64,000 nt of DNA, taken from NCBI GenBank assembly GCA_963650915.1, contig CAVJMJ010000010.1:16643-80642 (forward strand). Reading direction: 5' to 3'. The translations under genes and the position numbers were made by a program. The DNA comes from UBA4636 sp963650915. GTDB taxonomy: Bacteria; Bacillota; Clostridia; Christensenellales; Borkfalkiaceae. Shown piece by piece: positions 27,401 through 35,906 of the stretch (its first letter is position 1; the number at the start of each line of letters is the position of its first letter). Under the pieces are notes generated by a model that had not been told where the DNA came from, did no database searches, and saw nothing but the letters and a program-made list of their open reading frames with translations.

Positions 27401-30400
27401 TTGTTCTGCAACTTCAGCCGTCAAACCGTATTCAGCGCCGTTATAAGTTTTTGTTAAAGCGTATTGAAGTTTAGTTTCCGTCTTACTTGCGGTTGCTTCT
27501 GTCTTATTGCCGTTTATAGCGGTTAAAGTAACGGAAGCGGTATCGGCACCGTATTCTACGTTGCCGTTTATAGCCATAGATGCGAAAATTTCTTCGGCAT
27601 AAGAATTAGTATTGCCTATACGTTTTTCAACGAATTCTTTAACATCAGAAGTCGCACCTTCTATAAGTCCGTTATACTCATTCCAAAGCGTTTGTGCGCT
27701 TGTGATAATGGTGTCGCCTTTTAATTGAGCGTTGAAAGCTTCAACGTCTGCGATGTATTGCGCCAAAGACTGGGTGTGAACGTAAAGGGTGGTTTTGCCC
27801 GTGAAACTATAATCGTCGTTTTGAACAACAACATTTTCGGTTACGTAAGCAGTTGTAGGAGCGTCAACAATAGTAAGTTTTACGTACAAACCTTCGGCAT
27901 CGCCGTAGTAGGTAACGAGGGCGAAAAGCGCGAAGTCTTGGATGATTTTGCCGTCCTTGTCGTAAATACGCATCGTTTGGGTGCCGTCTTTTTCTAAATC
28001 GAGTTCAACCGATTTAATTACTTTGTCGAGTGCGGTTTCACCGTTGATAACGACGTTTGCTGTGTATTTAACTTTTTGGTAGCCTTCGGTGTAATAAGTG
28101 ATAACGCCGTCTTTGGAAATTACCGCTTGTGCGCTGAATTTGCCGTCAACTATCGTGGCGTTTTCGGAACCGCCGACGTTTACATTAACGCCGTTTGCGC
28201 CGTTTACCGTGAAGTTAACCGTTGCAACGTAGTTTGTGCCGTTCCATTCAAGGAAGCGACCTTTCATTGCTTGGTTAAGGATAACGGAAAGTTTTTCCGA
28301 ATCGATTCTCGATGCTTCGGTTGCCGTGAAGCTTTCGAGCGTGAAGGCGTCATTGCTAAAGCCTTTATAGGTTTTACCTGTTTCGAGTTGTACAAAGTTG
28401 TAAAGCCCGTAAATGCGACCGCTCATACTGAATTTTGCGGTATTGTCTACATAACCGCCGGAGCAACCTTCGGTTATCTCCTGCGTGCCGACGGTAGCGT
28501 CTGTATCGACGTTAACCATAGCCGTTTTGCCCGTCGTTTGCAAGATGCCCGCAAACGCACCGTCTATGTTAAGGGTGCCGTTTACTATAAGCATACCGCT
28601 TTGGCTAAATTTATATTCAGCTAAAACTTTGTTAGAGGGGTATACCTTACCGCTCTTGTCGGCTTGAATAAGTCCGTCGTAAACGTAGATTGCGCCGTTT
28701 GCGCCGATATTGACGGTTGCGCCCTCTTCGATAGTGACGACCGCGCCCGGCATGATTTTGTATTTTTGATCTACCGTAACCGTCGAACCCGACTTAAAGT
28801 TAAAGTTATAGGTGTAAGGTATGGCAAGAACCATTTTACCGCTACCGTAACCTTGTAAGTAGAATTCACCTGCGGTGATAGCACCGTACACGTCGATAGT
28901 GCTGAGTCCGCTGTCGCCCAAATGGATATTGCCGACTTGCTCGTTTACCTTTTTATTGTCGTCGTAAGTGATTTCAAGACGACTGCCTTCTTGCATCCAG
29001 ATAAGCGCACCTTGTGCACTCGTCCCGGTAGACTTATTTGCTATACTGTCGATTAAAATTACGTCTTGCGTATGTATTGAAGACCAGAAGTAAAGGGAAG
29101 TAGAACCAAGCACTGTTGCGCCGTAGTTAATAATTTGTTTGCATTGTACGTTTACCGTTGCAAACTGAGTAAAGGGGAACTGATCTGCATAATACAACGC
29201 ATCGGTATTTGTACCGCCCGAATAGTTATTGACCATAAAGGGTTGGCGTAAAGTAGCACCGTTATTTACGGTTATGCTTCCTTCGCCCGTTACAAGCCCT
29301 ATAACGTCCATATAGCCGTTTATTACTATGCTTCCGTTATTTACAAGTTGAGCATAGTCGCCCGAAGTACGACCGGTTGCTTGTTGGTCGGTACCGTGTT
29401 GTACACCGCCGACGATAAGTTTGCCGTTTACCGTTAACGTTGCTCCGCTATTTACGGTCAAGGTTAAATAAGGCTTAATATTGTTATTCCAACTGGCCCT
29501 TGAAGTTGAAGTGTTGTTTTGTTTATAACCCGTTTCGTCCGTCGATGAATACGCCAGAACGAGGGTTACGTTTGCGGGGATTTCGAGGTTATTTTCAATA
29601 ACACAGTCGTTTATAACGACTATCTTACTGTCCTCGGTATAAGCGATTGCTTCGGCTAAAGATTTATAAAACCTTTTGCTATCCCTTGCAACGTATTTTG
29701 CCGATGACGCACTTGTAACTATTGCTTTGTATGCAGTGGTTTCACTCGTGGTATAGAAAGTATACTTAGCGTCGAAACTTTCTATTTTATCCGTCAATAC
29801 GTTAAACCAGCCGTAAAATTTGCTACCCGTACCACCGCTTACGTATTCCAAAGTAATTTGTGAACCTATAGATACTTTTCCGCCGTTTTTGATTTCGGTT
29901 TCTCCGCACTTAGCGGTTATACAATTATTTAAGGCAGTTTCACTTGCGGAGTATCTTACCGTAGAATCACCCGTTGCATACCCTACGTTTGCTATTTCAA
30001 ATATATCGTCATATCTATCGACACTACCGTCTTTTACAAAAGCGAAATGTATAGTTATGGAAGTCTCCCCATCAGGAATCTCTATAGGTAAAGTCAAAGT
30101 TTTCCAACCTAAATCACCGCTTGATAATGCTGAACTACCTTGTTTATAATCGTCAGTAATATCACCGCAAATATACGGGAACTCGGTTCTATTTAAGTAT
30201 GTTATCGGCGGTATATCATTTTCGCCATACCCACTTGATACGATTCTTTTTCTCCAGTTGCTATAAACAATATCGCAGTTAGACTCTGTTGAAATGTAAT
30301 AATCAAATGTCAAAGTACCGGTTTCATAAACAGTAAAGGCAATGCCCGAAGACGAGGATCCTACACTTTGGTTAGTACTTGCAAAAATGTAAGTACCTTT

Positions 30401-32998
30401 TTCTTGAGAAAGTTTTGCGTTAAATTTAAAGGGATAAAGATTATTAGCAATGTCGTTATAAGCGTCAACGCTGACGTCAACCTTGCCGTATTTTACAAGA
30501 TAATCGGCAATTTCGCCTTTAAGATCTACTTCCAACGTAATGCCGAAACGCTCGGTTATATAGCCTGCTTTAGAGTATTCGAATTCCACAAGGGTGGTTT
30601 GCTTTAAACCGTCTATTTGATAACAGTAATAACCTTCTTGCTCATCTTTGAACAGAGTTGCTGTACTTAATACACCGTCGATATAAAGGTTACAAGTTTC
30701 TCCTTCTCCGAGGTAAGGTGCATATATTCTAACTATGTTTGTTGCGTTATAGTCGTATTTAACAACGGCTCCGTTTTCAACTGTTTCTTCTTCAGAAACG
30801 CCGTTTATAGTAGAGTCAATTTTGCAGGTATCTAATTTACTTTTATTTTCAAAGGATTTTACCGCAAAATTTCTAATAAAGGCAGTATCAAGTCCGCTGC
30901 TGCTTGAACCGTCTTTACGGTAAGTAAACGTAACAACGTTTGAAGTAGGATCGGTAAATTCAATTTTTTCTGTGTACCAACTAGTTGTTGTTAGATCTAT
31001 TGTATCTGTGGCACCTTTGCCTTTATAGTTAGTTTTTTCCGCACCATTGAGATCAACCTTTAAGTAATCATAACTTTTTTCTGATGATTGTACCCATTCG
31101 TAGGCTAAAGCGTCTTGACCAAATACGTATATGTTAAAAATACTTTGTGAACTATTCACTGCTTGGTTAGTTGATTTATAGTAATCGTACTTGACTTTAT
31201 CATCTGCGGAAACTTTAACCCAAGGGTAGTCACCTACTTCCGCATAATATAAGCCGTCGATACCCAAAGACTTCAAGCAAACTATTTTTGCGTAAGTAGT
31301 TGTGGAAACCAATATGCCCATGTAATAGTATTCAACCACGCATTCGTTTGTACCGGTCAATTTACCTAAATTTGCTTTTTCGGTACCGGTAACCGCAACC
31401 TCGGTTCCGTTATATTTGAAAACGGCTTTAGCGTTTGCGTCAAGTGCGGTTTCAAAACCGACAGTTAAAATATTTCCTTCGCCTTCGACGTCTTTAAAAT
31501 AAAGACATCCGTCTTTTTCCGCTATAAAACTATCGGCTTGGGTAAGTGATTTTCCGTCAACAGTTGCCACAATATCGGTTGGCATTTCGGTAAGTCCGGT
31601 TACTATACGGAAGTTAAGAGTGGATTCACCGACTGTTGCCGTAAAAACAATATCGTTTGCTTTATTTTCAAGAGCCGATATGGTAAGGGTAGTGTTATCA
31701 TCGTTAAGAGCATAATTTTTTGCATCGTTTCCGTTTACTGTAAAACTTGGAACTTCAGCCTTATTTAAAAAACTAACGACGATTATCGGGTTATTACCTT
31801 CTACGACATATTGTATTACGCCCGCTTCGCTTGTCACGTATTTAGCGACAATACTCTTACCATCTACCGTTAAATCGGATAAACCGACAAGATAATTATT
31901 GTTTGTTAAGTAACTAACGCAATCGTCGGAAGTAACCGCTTCGGCTGAATCGCTTAAACAGTCATTTAAAATAACCTTGTTAGAACCATACCCATATAAA
32001 CCACCCCATAAGCCGTATTTGGTGCAAGTTGTAGGCGTAACAAGTACTGAGCCGATTACTTTACAACGCGTCAAAGTTGTACCACTTGCACAATAACCAA
32101 AAAAACCACCGACATACGTCGCCGTGTCGCTTGCGTTTGCATAAACGGTGTTGTTTATGACTGAACAATTGGTTAATTTGCAATATGTAAGAGAATCTAA
32201 TGCGCCTGCAAATGCGCCGATGTATTTATCGCCACGAACCACACTGTTTTTTACGGTTACATTTTCTATCGTGCTATTTCCGTTAGTTTGACCGAAAACT
32301 ACGCCCATTCTATCGTCACCGCTATACGTAGACATAACAAAGCAATCGGCAAAAACAATATTTTTGATTGTATAAGTTGAGGAACCACCGCTGAAAGCAC
32401 CAATAAACCCGACATACTGTCCGTCTGATACCAAACACATATTGCGTATGGTATGGTTACCTCCGTCAAATGTACCGTTAAAGGCAAATGTCGGATAATT
32501 GTTCTGAGGCTTACCAATAGGCGTCCAAAGTTGATTACTGTTTACGGTTACAGTGCCGTTTTCATCCGTGGTGAACCATTCGGTTGCGCCTTCTTTTCTG
32601 CCGTTAAGGTCGATGTCGGCACCTAATTTTATAGTTTTATCTGCAAAAGTTTTCCCGTCTGCTGCGGTACCAGTGTCTCCGCCGTTTACTAAAAAAGCGA
32701 AACCCGCAAGTTGTTCCGCAGTGGTAAGTGTAAATTCTGTATCTGTATCGTTATACCAATTTGTATCAGCCGTGCCGTCCCAAGGCGTAACCGTGGTAGT
32801 AGTCGTGTCTTCACTATTAGTAGCGCTTTCGGAACCCGTCCCCTCGGTATTATTAACGCTTGATTCGGCATTCGTGGTTGTATCCGTATTCGCCCAAGCG
32901 TTATACTTCGGCATTCCGCTTAACGCAAAAAAGGTTGCAAGCGATAACACCATTACCGCTACCAAACTAAGTATGGTAGCCCTGCGCTTTAATTTCAT
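24407..32998 (-). CDS. Giant surface protein with MBG repeats and C-terminal anchor helix
   Basis: ATG 32998 is chosen because GGAGA lies upstream and the signal peptide starts there (RRATILSLVAVMVLSLATFFALSG); about 2863 residues. After a Thr/Ser-rich linker, residues about 80-350 are GLUG-like (FNGTFDGGNHTIRNM, YVGGFFGYC). The middle holds beta domains, including a region rich in NGTL/NGS turns near residues 1190-1540. Residues about 1850-2570 are MBG-type repeats with the hallmark VYGD...L and a closing YTIT/YEIT strand. Residues about 2700-2840 are helical, and the end is a membrane helix followed by lysine. There is no LPXTG; anchoring is by the last helix. Probably an adhesin or surface coat protein. 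Confidence 0.87.
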   Translation of the reverse strand: MKLKRRATILSLVAVMVLSLATFFALSGMPKYNAWANTDTTTNAESSVNNTEGTGSESATNSEDTTTTTVTPWDGTADTNWYNDTDTEFTLTTAEQLAGFAFLVNGGDTGTAADGKTFADKTIKLGADIDLNGRKEGATEWFTTDENGTVTVNSNQLWTPIGKPQNNYPTFAFNGTFDGGNHTIRNMCLVSDGQYVGFIGAFSGGSSTYTIKNIVFADCFVMSTYSGDDRMGVVFGQTNGNSTIENVTVKNSVVRGDKYIGAFAGALDSLTYCKLTNCSVINNTVYANASDTATYVGGFFGYCASGTTLTRCKVIGSVLVTPTTCTKYGLWGGLYGYGSNKVILNDCLSDSAEAVTSDDCVSYLTNNNYLVGLSDLTVDGKSIVAKYVTSEAGVIQYVVEGNNPIIVVSFLNKAEVPSFTVNGNDAKNYALNDDNTTLTISALENKANDIVFTATVGESTLNFRIVTGLTEMPTDIVATVDGKSLTQADSFIAEKDGCLYFKDVEGEGNILTVGFETALDANAKAVFKYNGTEVAVTGTEKANLGKLTGTNECVVEYYYMGILVSTTTYAKIVCLKSLGIDGLYYAEVGDYPWVKVSADDKVKYDYYKSTNQAVNSSQSIFNIYVFGQDALAYEWVQSSEKSYDYLKVDLNGAEKTNYKGKGATDTIDLTTTSWYTEKIEFTDPTSNVVTFTYRKDGSSSSGLDTAFIRNFAVKSFENKSKLDTCKIDSTINGVSEEETVENGAVVKYDYNATNIVRIYAPYLGEGETCNLYIDGVLSTATLFKDEQEGYYCYQIDGLKQTTLVEFEYSKAGYITERFGITLEVDLKGEIADYLVKYGKVDVSVDAYNDIANNLYPFKFNAKLSQEKGTYIFASTNQSVGSSSSGIAFTVYETGTLTFDYYISTESNCDIVYSNWRKRIVSSGYGENDIPPITYLNRTEFPYICGDITDDYKQGSSALSSGDLGWKTLTLPIEIPDGETSITIHFAFVKDGSVDRYDDIFEIANVGYATGDSTVRYSASETALNNCITAKCGETEIKNGGKVSIGSQITLEYVSGGTGSKFYGWFNVLTDKIESFDAKYTFYTTSETTAYKAIVTSASSAKYVARDSKRFYKSLAEAIAYTEDSKIVVINDCVIENNLEIPANVTLVLAYSSTDETGYKQNNTSTSRASWNNNIKPYLTLTVNSGATLTVNGKLIVGGVQHGTDQQATGRTSGDYAQLVNNGSIVINGYMDVIGLVTGEGSITVNNGATLRQPFMVNNYSGGTNTDALYYADQFPFTQFATVNVQCKQIINYGATVLGSTSLYFWSSIHTQDVILIDSIANKSTGTSAQGALIWMQEGSRLEITYDDNKKVNEQVGNIHLGDSGLSTIDVYGAITAGEFYLQGYGSGKMVLAIPYTYNFNFKSGSTVTVDQKYKIMPGAVVTIEEGATVNIGANGAIYVYDGLIQADKSGKVYPSNKVLAEYKFSQSGMLIVNGTLNIDGAFAGILQTTGKTAMVNVDTDATVGTQEITEGCSGGYVDNTAKFSMSGRIYGLYNFVQLETGKTYKGFSNDAFTLESFTATEASRIDSEKLSVILNQAMKGRFLEWNGTNYVATVNFTVNGANGVNVNVGGSENATIVDGKFSAQAVISKDGVITYYTEGYQKVKYTANVVINGETALDKVIKSVELDLEKDGTQTMRIYDKDGKIIQDFALFALVTYYGDAEGLYVKLTIVDAPTTAYVTENVVVQNDDYSFTGKTTLYVHTQSLAQYIADVEAFNAQLKGDTIITSAQTLWNEYNGLIEGATSDVKEFVEKRIGNTNSYAEEIFASMAINGNVEYGADTASVTLTAINGNKTEATASKTETKLQYALTKTYNGAEYGLTAEVAEQNVTVRTITVTVDKKSVVYGEDEKALTATTEGLVYGDSEADVYTLSRVAGSTVGNYNVSATVNTEFTAYYIIELVNGENAYEITKKSITISVSDHANIKQSSEYVTDIDAKVVGLVGSDNANLTYNVLDADGNVIATIDATGKLNKQLDVASYVIEAIANNDNYSSYCNKYGNIKVVGDNDYYTVTVTFKNNKGETVDSHIYDGTVVTYEVSVTITQTGDKVNAFTFVSQPTIKNAGTYEVKVQVEEESYSEYFEVSKKELTLEAKDGKLVYNGSYIAPEIIATNLIGQDEVTVSNKSSENKNVGSYKLYADAISGASANNYKLANDAYVIYEIVANEITLEVQKATSVYGDELANLTAVLTGGTLGAGDNLNSLYELAVTAKNVGAYDVSCKGLNNNYSITFTGYEGAYTVTERPITVNVKSLTKVYGDKDETLVVTEVVGGVLANGDSLEDLKYLLTRAQSENVGTYAISGEDKDANYTITFTQATYTITAKDITVSVADGSKTYGDKDGEIKLSVIAGSFAFTDNFASIVKVSREEGENVGTYKITAEVLSNDNYNVKVQYTKTNNSVYTIGKRTAKIVVSDKSTDNTAKWSDIYALIKDGYITENVVSGDSLNVQTFVTINNDTLNSENFFKVFCGGRHVVSATYSNDNYDVTVENGTLTVTLPQISFKDLVLNYVYSGEEVKAFSLKNVVGALESATENTFRAKYYDADGQEVTSVVNAGAYKMVIEIVNKSAYEFKSGVQTEYTVTVEKKDISDNVTINKGDKNYLVYRADIAVSASVEGYDVATVLSYLVDGKAVTELSTLGKYKVTATVDDENYKGETSVEFYLVKNALANVKAITDTVDSANELTGKNYLNKIKEAKTLSDNLSESDKWQIADNEAWTSALEDLDAKYATVSYMEKVYASLASYETAEDSQKLGLLIGIRENLNSVKVESTLEKCSDAVTSYKGLWTAYTQKVNTADTVVQKTYNSMLSAVIGGLLISILSALKMILVK

Positions 32999-33289
32999 AA
33001 AAATTAAATCTCCTTTCATGTTATTTTTTTCGTTTTTCATGATATGTTTAAACGATATACCCCTCCCCTTTCTTCAAAAGGCAAGTTTGAGTTTTTTGTT
33101 TTGTGGACGTGCGAGCCTTTTTAATGTGCTCGCCGTTTTTTGTTCGGTGCATTCCTCTTTTGTTCGGTCTTTTCAAGGCGCACCTTTTTTGCCTTTTTCA
33201 TCAAGGGGCAATATATCGGAATTTTTTTGTTGTTGGTTTGTTTGTTTGGGGGTTGGCTTGGGTTGTGGGTTGTTTGGCTCCCTTGTATT
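32999..33289. other. Leader region of the giant surface gene
   Basis: On the coding (minus) strand the DNA is rich in A and C for most of its length (CAACCCAAGCCAACCCCC, AACAAACAAACCAAC), which would give an unstructured 5' leader. No second gene is visible. Confidence 0.5.
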
Positions 33290-33609
33290 AGCCTTCACCC
33301 GGTAGGGGTGCGTAGGCGTTAAGCGGATAACACAGTGTGTTGTCCGTAGCCGTAGCCCGAGGCTTTAATAGCCGAGGCGGACTGGGGAACCGCCTTGCGG
33401 TGGATGAGGTTGGACGGTTTAGATAACCATAACGTTAATATTAACTTTCCAACCTCCTCAGTCGCTACGCGACAGCTCCCCCTACCAGGTGAAGCCTTGC
33501 TGACGCGTGCCACCGTCCACCTCGGTCTTACGACCTTCGGGCTACGGCTACAAACAGTGCACTATGCTGTTTGCTTAACACCTGCGCACCCTTTGCACAA
33601 GGGAGGTTC
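33290..33609. repeat. Interspersed repeat with nested inverted repeats, copy 1
   Basis: Bounded by AGCCTTCACCCGGTAGGGG. It contains GGATGAGGTTGGACGG and its partner CCAACCTCCTCAGTCG, then CCCCCTACCAGGTGAAG. The same blocks return at 34877-35420 and 58900-59760. No transposase is present, so it resembles a non-autonomous (MITE-like) element. Confidence 0.8.
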
Positions 33610-34037
33610 AATCTTCTCCACAACTATTCCTATCTATATACCTTTTACGCTACCGCTTTGTTTGAAGTTTTTTTAAATTTTTTTAAATTTTTTTAAAAAT
33701 TTATAAAAAGCGTAAAAAGTTATGAAAAGCGGTCGGGCGGTTAGCCCGAATATGTACAGAAAAATCAGATACGGTCTGAATTTACGTGTGAATTCGTAGT
33801 GATTTTTCTTCGTCTATTAAGGCATTAGATGAATATTTCGTGAAGTATTATACAACTTTTAGTATGAAAGGTCAAACGTTTTTAGCGAATTTTGGCGAAT
33901 ATTCACAAAATATATTTATATAATCGAAAAATCGGCTTATTTTAACCGATTTTTAATGTGCATTTGTCGTGTTTTTTTCATTACGTATGCCTTTTTTCTT
34001 CGCCTAATGCCTTATTAGACGAACTTTTTTATTACTC
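33610..34037. other. AT-rich gap without a gene
   Basis: Poly-T/A runs near 33670 and a 9-bp hairpin with T run at 33927-33954. Nothing else supports a gene. Confidence 0.5.
33927..33954. terminator. Terminator-like hairpin
   Basis: AAAAATCGG and CCGATTTTT enclose a 10-nt loop; works in either direction. Confidence 0.6.
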
Positions 34038-34682
34038 CGTATGCGTTTTGTTATAACGCATACGAATTTTTGTCTTTTTCTCGTATGCGTTTTGCTATAA
34101 CGCATACGACTTTTCTTTTTTTACTCGTATGCGTTTTGTTATAACGCATACGACTTTTCTTTTTTTACTCGTATGCGTTTTGTTATAACGCATACGACTT
34201 TTCTTTTTTTACTCGTATGCGTTTTGTTATAACGCATACGACTTTTCTTTTTTTACTCGTATGCGTTTTGTTATAACGCATACGACTTTTCTTTTTTTAC
34301 TCGTATGCGTTTTGTTATAACGCATACGACTTTTTGTCTTTTTACCCGTATGCGTTTTGTTATAACGCATACGATTTTTTGTCTTTTTCTCGTATGCGTT
34401 TTGCTATAACGCATACGACTTTTCTTTTTTTACTCGTATGCGTTTTGTTATAACGCATACGACTTTTCTTTTTTTACTCGTATGCGTTTTGTTATAACGC
34501 ATACGACTTTTCTTTTTTTACTCGTATGCGTTTTGTTATAACGCATACGACTTTTTGTCTTTTTACCCGTATGCGTTTTGTTATAACGCATACGATTTTT
34601 TGTCTTTTTCTCGTATGCGTTTTGCTATAACGCATACGAATTTTTGTCTTTTTCTCGTATGCGTTTTGTTATAACGCATACG
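34038..34682 (+). repeat. 15-unit 44-bp array of perfect hairpins
   Basis: CGTATGCGTT, a 7-nt loop and AACGCATACG recur 15 times. Starts: 34038, 34082, 34126, 34170, 34214, 34258, 34302, 34347, 34391, 34435, 34479, 34523, 34568, 34612, 34656. The period is 44 (twice 45). All stems are perfect. Loops are TTGTTAT, or TTGCTAT in units 2, 9 and 14. Spacers are T-rich (ACTTTTCTTTTTTTACT and variants), so every unit looks like an intrinsic terminator on the plus strand. Loop and spacer variants recur in the same order, which shows growth by block duplication. Confidence 0.96.
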
Positions 34683-34688
34683 ATTATA

Positions 34689-34794
34689 TATATTGTCAAG
34701 CGATTTTTTTAATTGTATATAAACTTTCTGACGAATGCAATTTTTTGTTGCTAAAAATTTGCAAATAATTAGCAAAAAATCGCTTGACAATATA
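34689..34794. repeat. 21-bp perfect inverted repeat upstream of the copper promoter
   Basis: TATATTGTCAAGCGATTTTTT (34689-34709) is matched by its exact complement at 34774-34794. The right arm contains the -35 box and the first bases of operator 1; the left arm puts a mirror TTGACA on the minus strand. Confidence 0.85.
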
Positions 34795-34834
34795 CCCCTC
34801 GGGGGTATACAATAAAAATACCCCGTGGGGGTAT
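34784..34834 (+). promoter_or_regulatory. Copper-responsive promoter with two CsoR operators
   Basis: TTGACA (34784) and TACAAT (34808) are 18 bp apart. The spacer is filled by the palindrome TATACCCCTCGGGGGTATA (34791-34809). A second copy, ATACCCCGTGGGGGTAT, covers 34818-34834, over the start site. TACCCC/GGGGTA palindromes are the known CsoR binding sites. The csoR gene starts about 760 bp downstream. Confidence 0.88.
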
Positions 34835-34876
34835 TCTGATATGTTAAGGTCGAGCAAAGATAGACTTTACATCGTT

Positions 34877-35011
34877 AGCCTTCACCTGGTAGGGGAAGGG
34901 GGACCGCCTTGCGGTGGATGAGGTTGGACGGTTTAAATAGCCGCAACGCTAATATTAACTTTCCAACCTCCTCAGTCGCTACGCGACAGCTCCCCCTACC
35001 AGGTGAAGGCT
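34877..35011. repeat. Interspersed repeat, copy 2 (compact 135-bp form)
   Basis: Starts AGCCTTCACCTGGTAGGGG and ends with its exact complement, a 19-bp terminal inverted repeat. Inside, GATGAGGTTGGACGG pairs with CCAACCTCCTC. It lies between the copper promoter and csoR. Confidence 0.88.
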
Positions 35012-35560
35012 TGCTGACGCACGCCACCTGTCCACCTCGGCTAAAATAGCCTCGGGCTACGGCTACAAACAGCGCACTGTACTGTTTGCTTAACACTTAC
35101 GCACCTCATCCGAGGTGAAGGTTTGCTGACGCTCAGTAAGTCTTTTCTGAGATGTGACGCCTGCGCACCTCATCCGAGGTGAAGGCTAACAAGGTTGGAC
35201 GGCTTATATAACTGTAAAGTTTATAAATACTTCGATAACAAAAAAAACATTCTATATGTCCATTATTGCTGTTTTTTTATAAGGTTGAGCGATTATATTA
35301 ACTTTCCAACCTCATCCGTCGCTACGCGCCACCTTCCCCTACCAGGTGAAGGCTTGCTGACGCTTAACATATGCCTTTCAAGGTGAAGGCTTGCTGACGC
35401 ATTTACGCACCTTACAAGGTGAAGGCTTGCTGACGAAATTACAAATACGGAATGGCAATTTTTATAATATGCGCGGCTTTGCCGCTAGATCCTTCGTCAC
35501 CTCAGGATGACCCTGACGGAAGACTTTGTCTACGTGGTGAAACCTTTCATGTGAAGGCAG
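35012..35560. repeat. Further repeat fragments between copper promoter and csoR
   Basis: AGGTGAAGGCTTGCTGACGC and close forms recur about five times (35001, 35110, 35178, 35345, 35381, 35417). A CTTCGTCACCTCAGGATGACC block (35491) is a variant of the ATCCTGAG...GGATC repeat found at 59040-59650. No gene is seen. Confidence 0.7.
35439..35468 (+). promoter_or_regulatory. Possible second promoter for csoR
   Basis: TTACAA, 18 bp, TATAAT, 130 bp before csoR and without a CsoR palindrome. Confidence 0.4.
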
Positions 35561-35597
35561 AAAAGTTAACAAAAAAATTACTAAAAAGGTAGAAAAA

Positions 35598-35900
35598 ATG
35601 GAAAAATGTCCGTGTTGCGCGAGGAAAACTACCGAGCGCGAAGAAAGTCAAAAAAAGAGCCTTATTAACAGGCTTAACCGCATTGAAGGTCAGATAAGAG
35701 GCATTAAAAAAATGCTCGAGGACGACGCTTACTGCCCCGATATTTTAACACAGTCGGCTGCCGTGAACGCCGCCGTTAACGCCTTCAATAAGGAGCTTTT
35801 GTCCAACCACATCAAAGGTTGCGTCAAACGCGACATCTTGGACGGCAACGAGGAAGTCATCGACGAACTCGTTTCCCTTTTGCAAAAACTCATGAGGTAA
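35598..35900 (+). CDS. csoR: Copper-sensing repressor CsoR
   Basis: 100 residues, all-helical. The Cu(I) ligands of the family are present: Cys in AYCPDIL, His and Cys in NHIKGC. RLNRIEGQIRGIKKM is the DNA-facing helix. An extra CPCCA motif sits at the N-terminus. The protein releases its operator when it binds Cu(I). The two palindromes at 34791 and 34818 are its probable sites. copA follows 6 bp downstream. AAGG precedes the ATG. Confidence 0.92.
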   Translation: MEKCPCCARKTTEREESQKKSLINRLNRIEGQIRGIKKMLEDDAYCPDILTQSAAVNAAVNAFNKELLSNHIKGCVKRDILDGNEEVIDELVSLLQKLMR

Positions 35901-35906
35901 TATGAT

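Noticed and set aside
32553..33305. A 250-residue plus-strand frame
   Set aside because: It runs antisense to the start of the giant surface gene and has no ribosome binding site or family pattern.
33290..33609. An insertion sequence
   Set aside because: No transposase frame; only inverted-repeat blocks, so it is called a repeat.
34038..34682. A CRISPR array
   Set aside because: Spacers are 17-18 bp, T-rich and repeated, the repeat is a palindrome, and no cas gene is present.
34581..34790. A 69-residue minus-strand frame
   Set aside because: It starts in the inverted repeat and runs into the hairpin array; composition follows the repeat.
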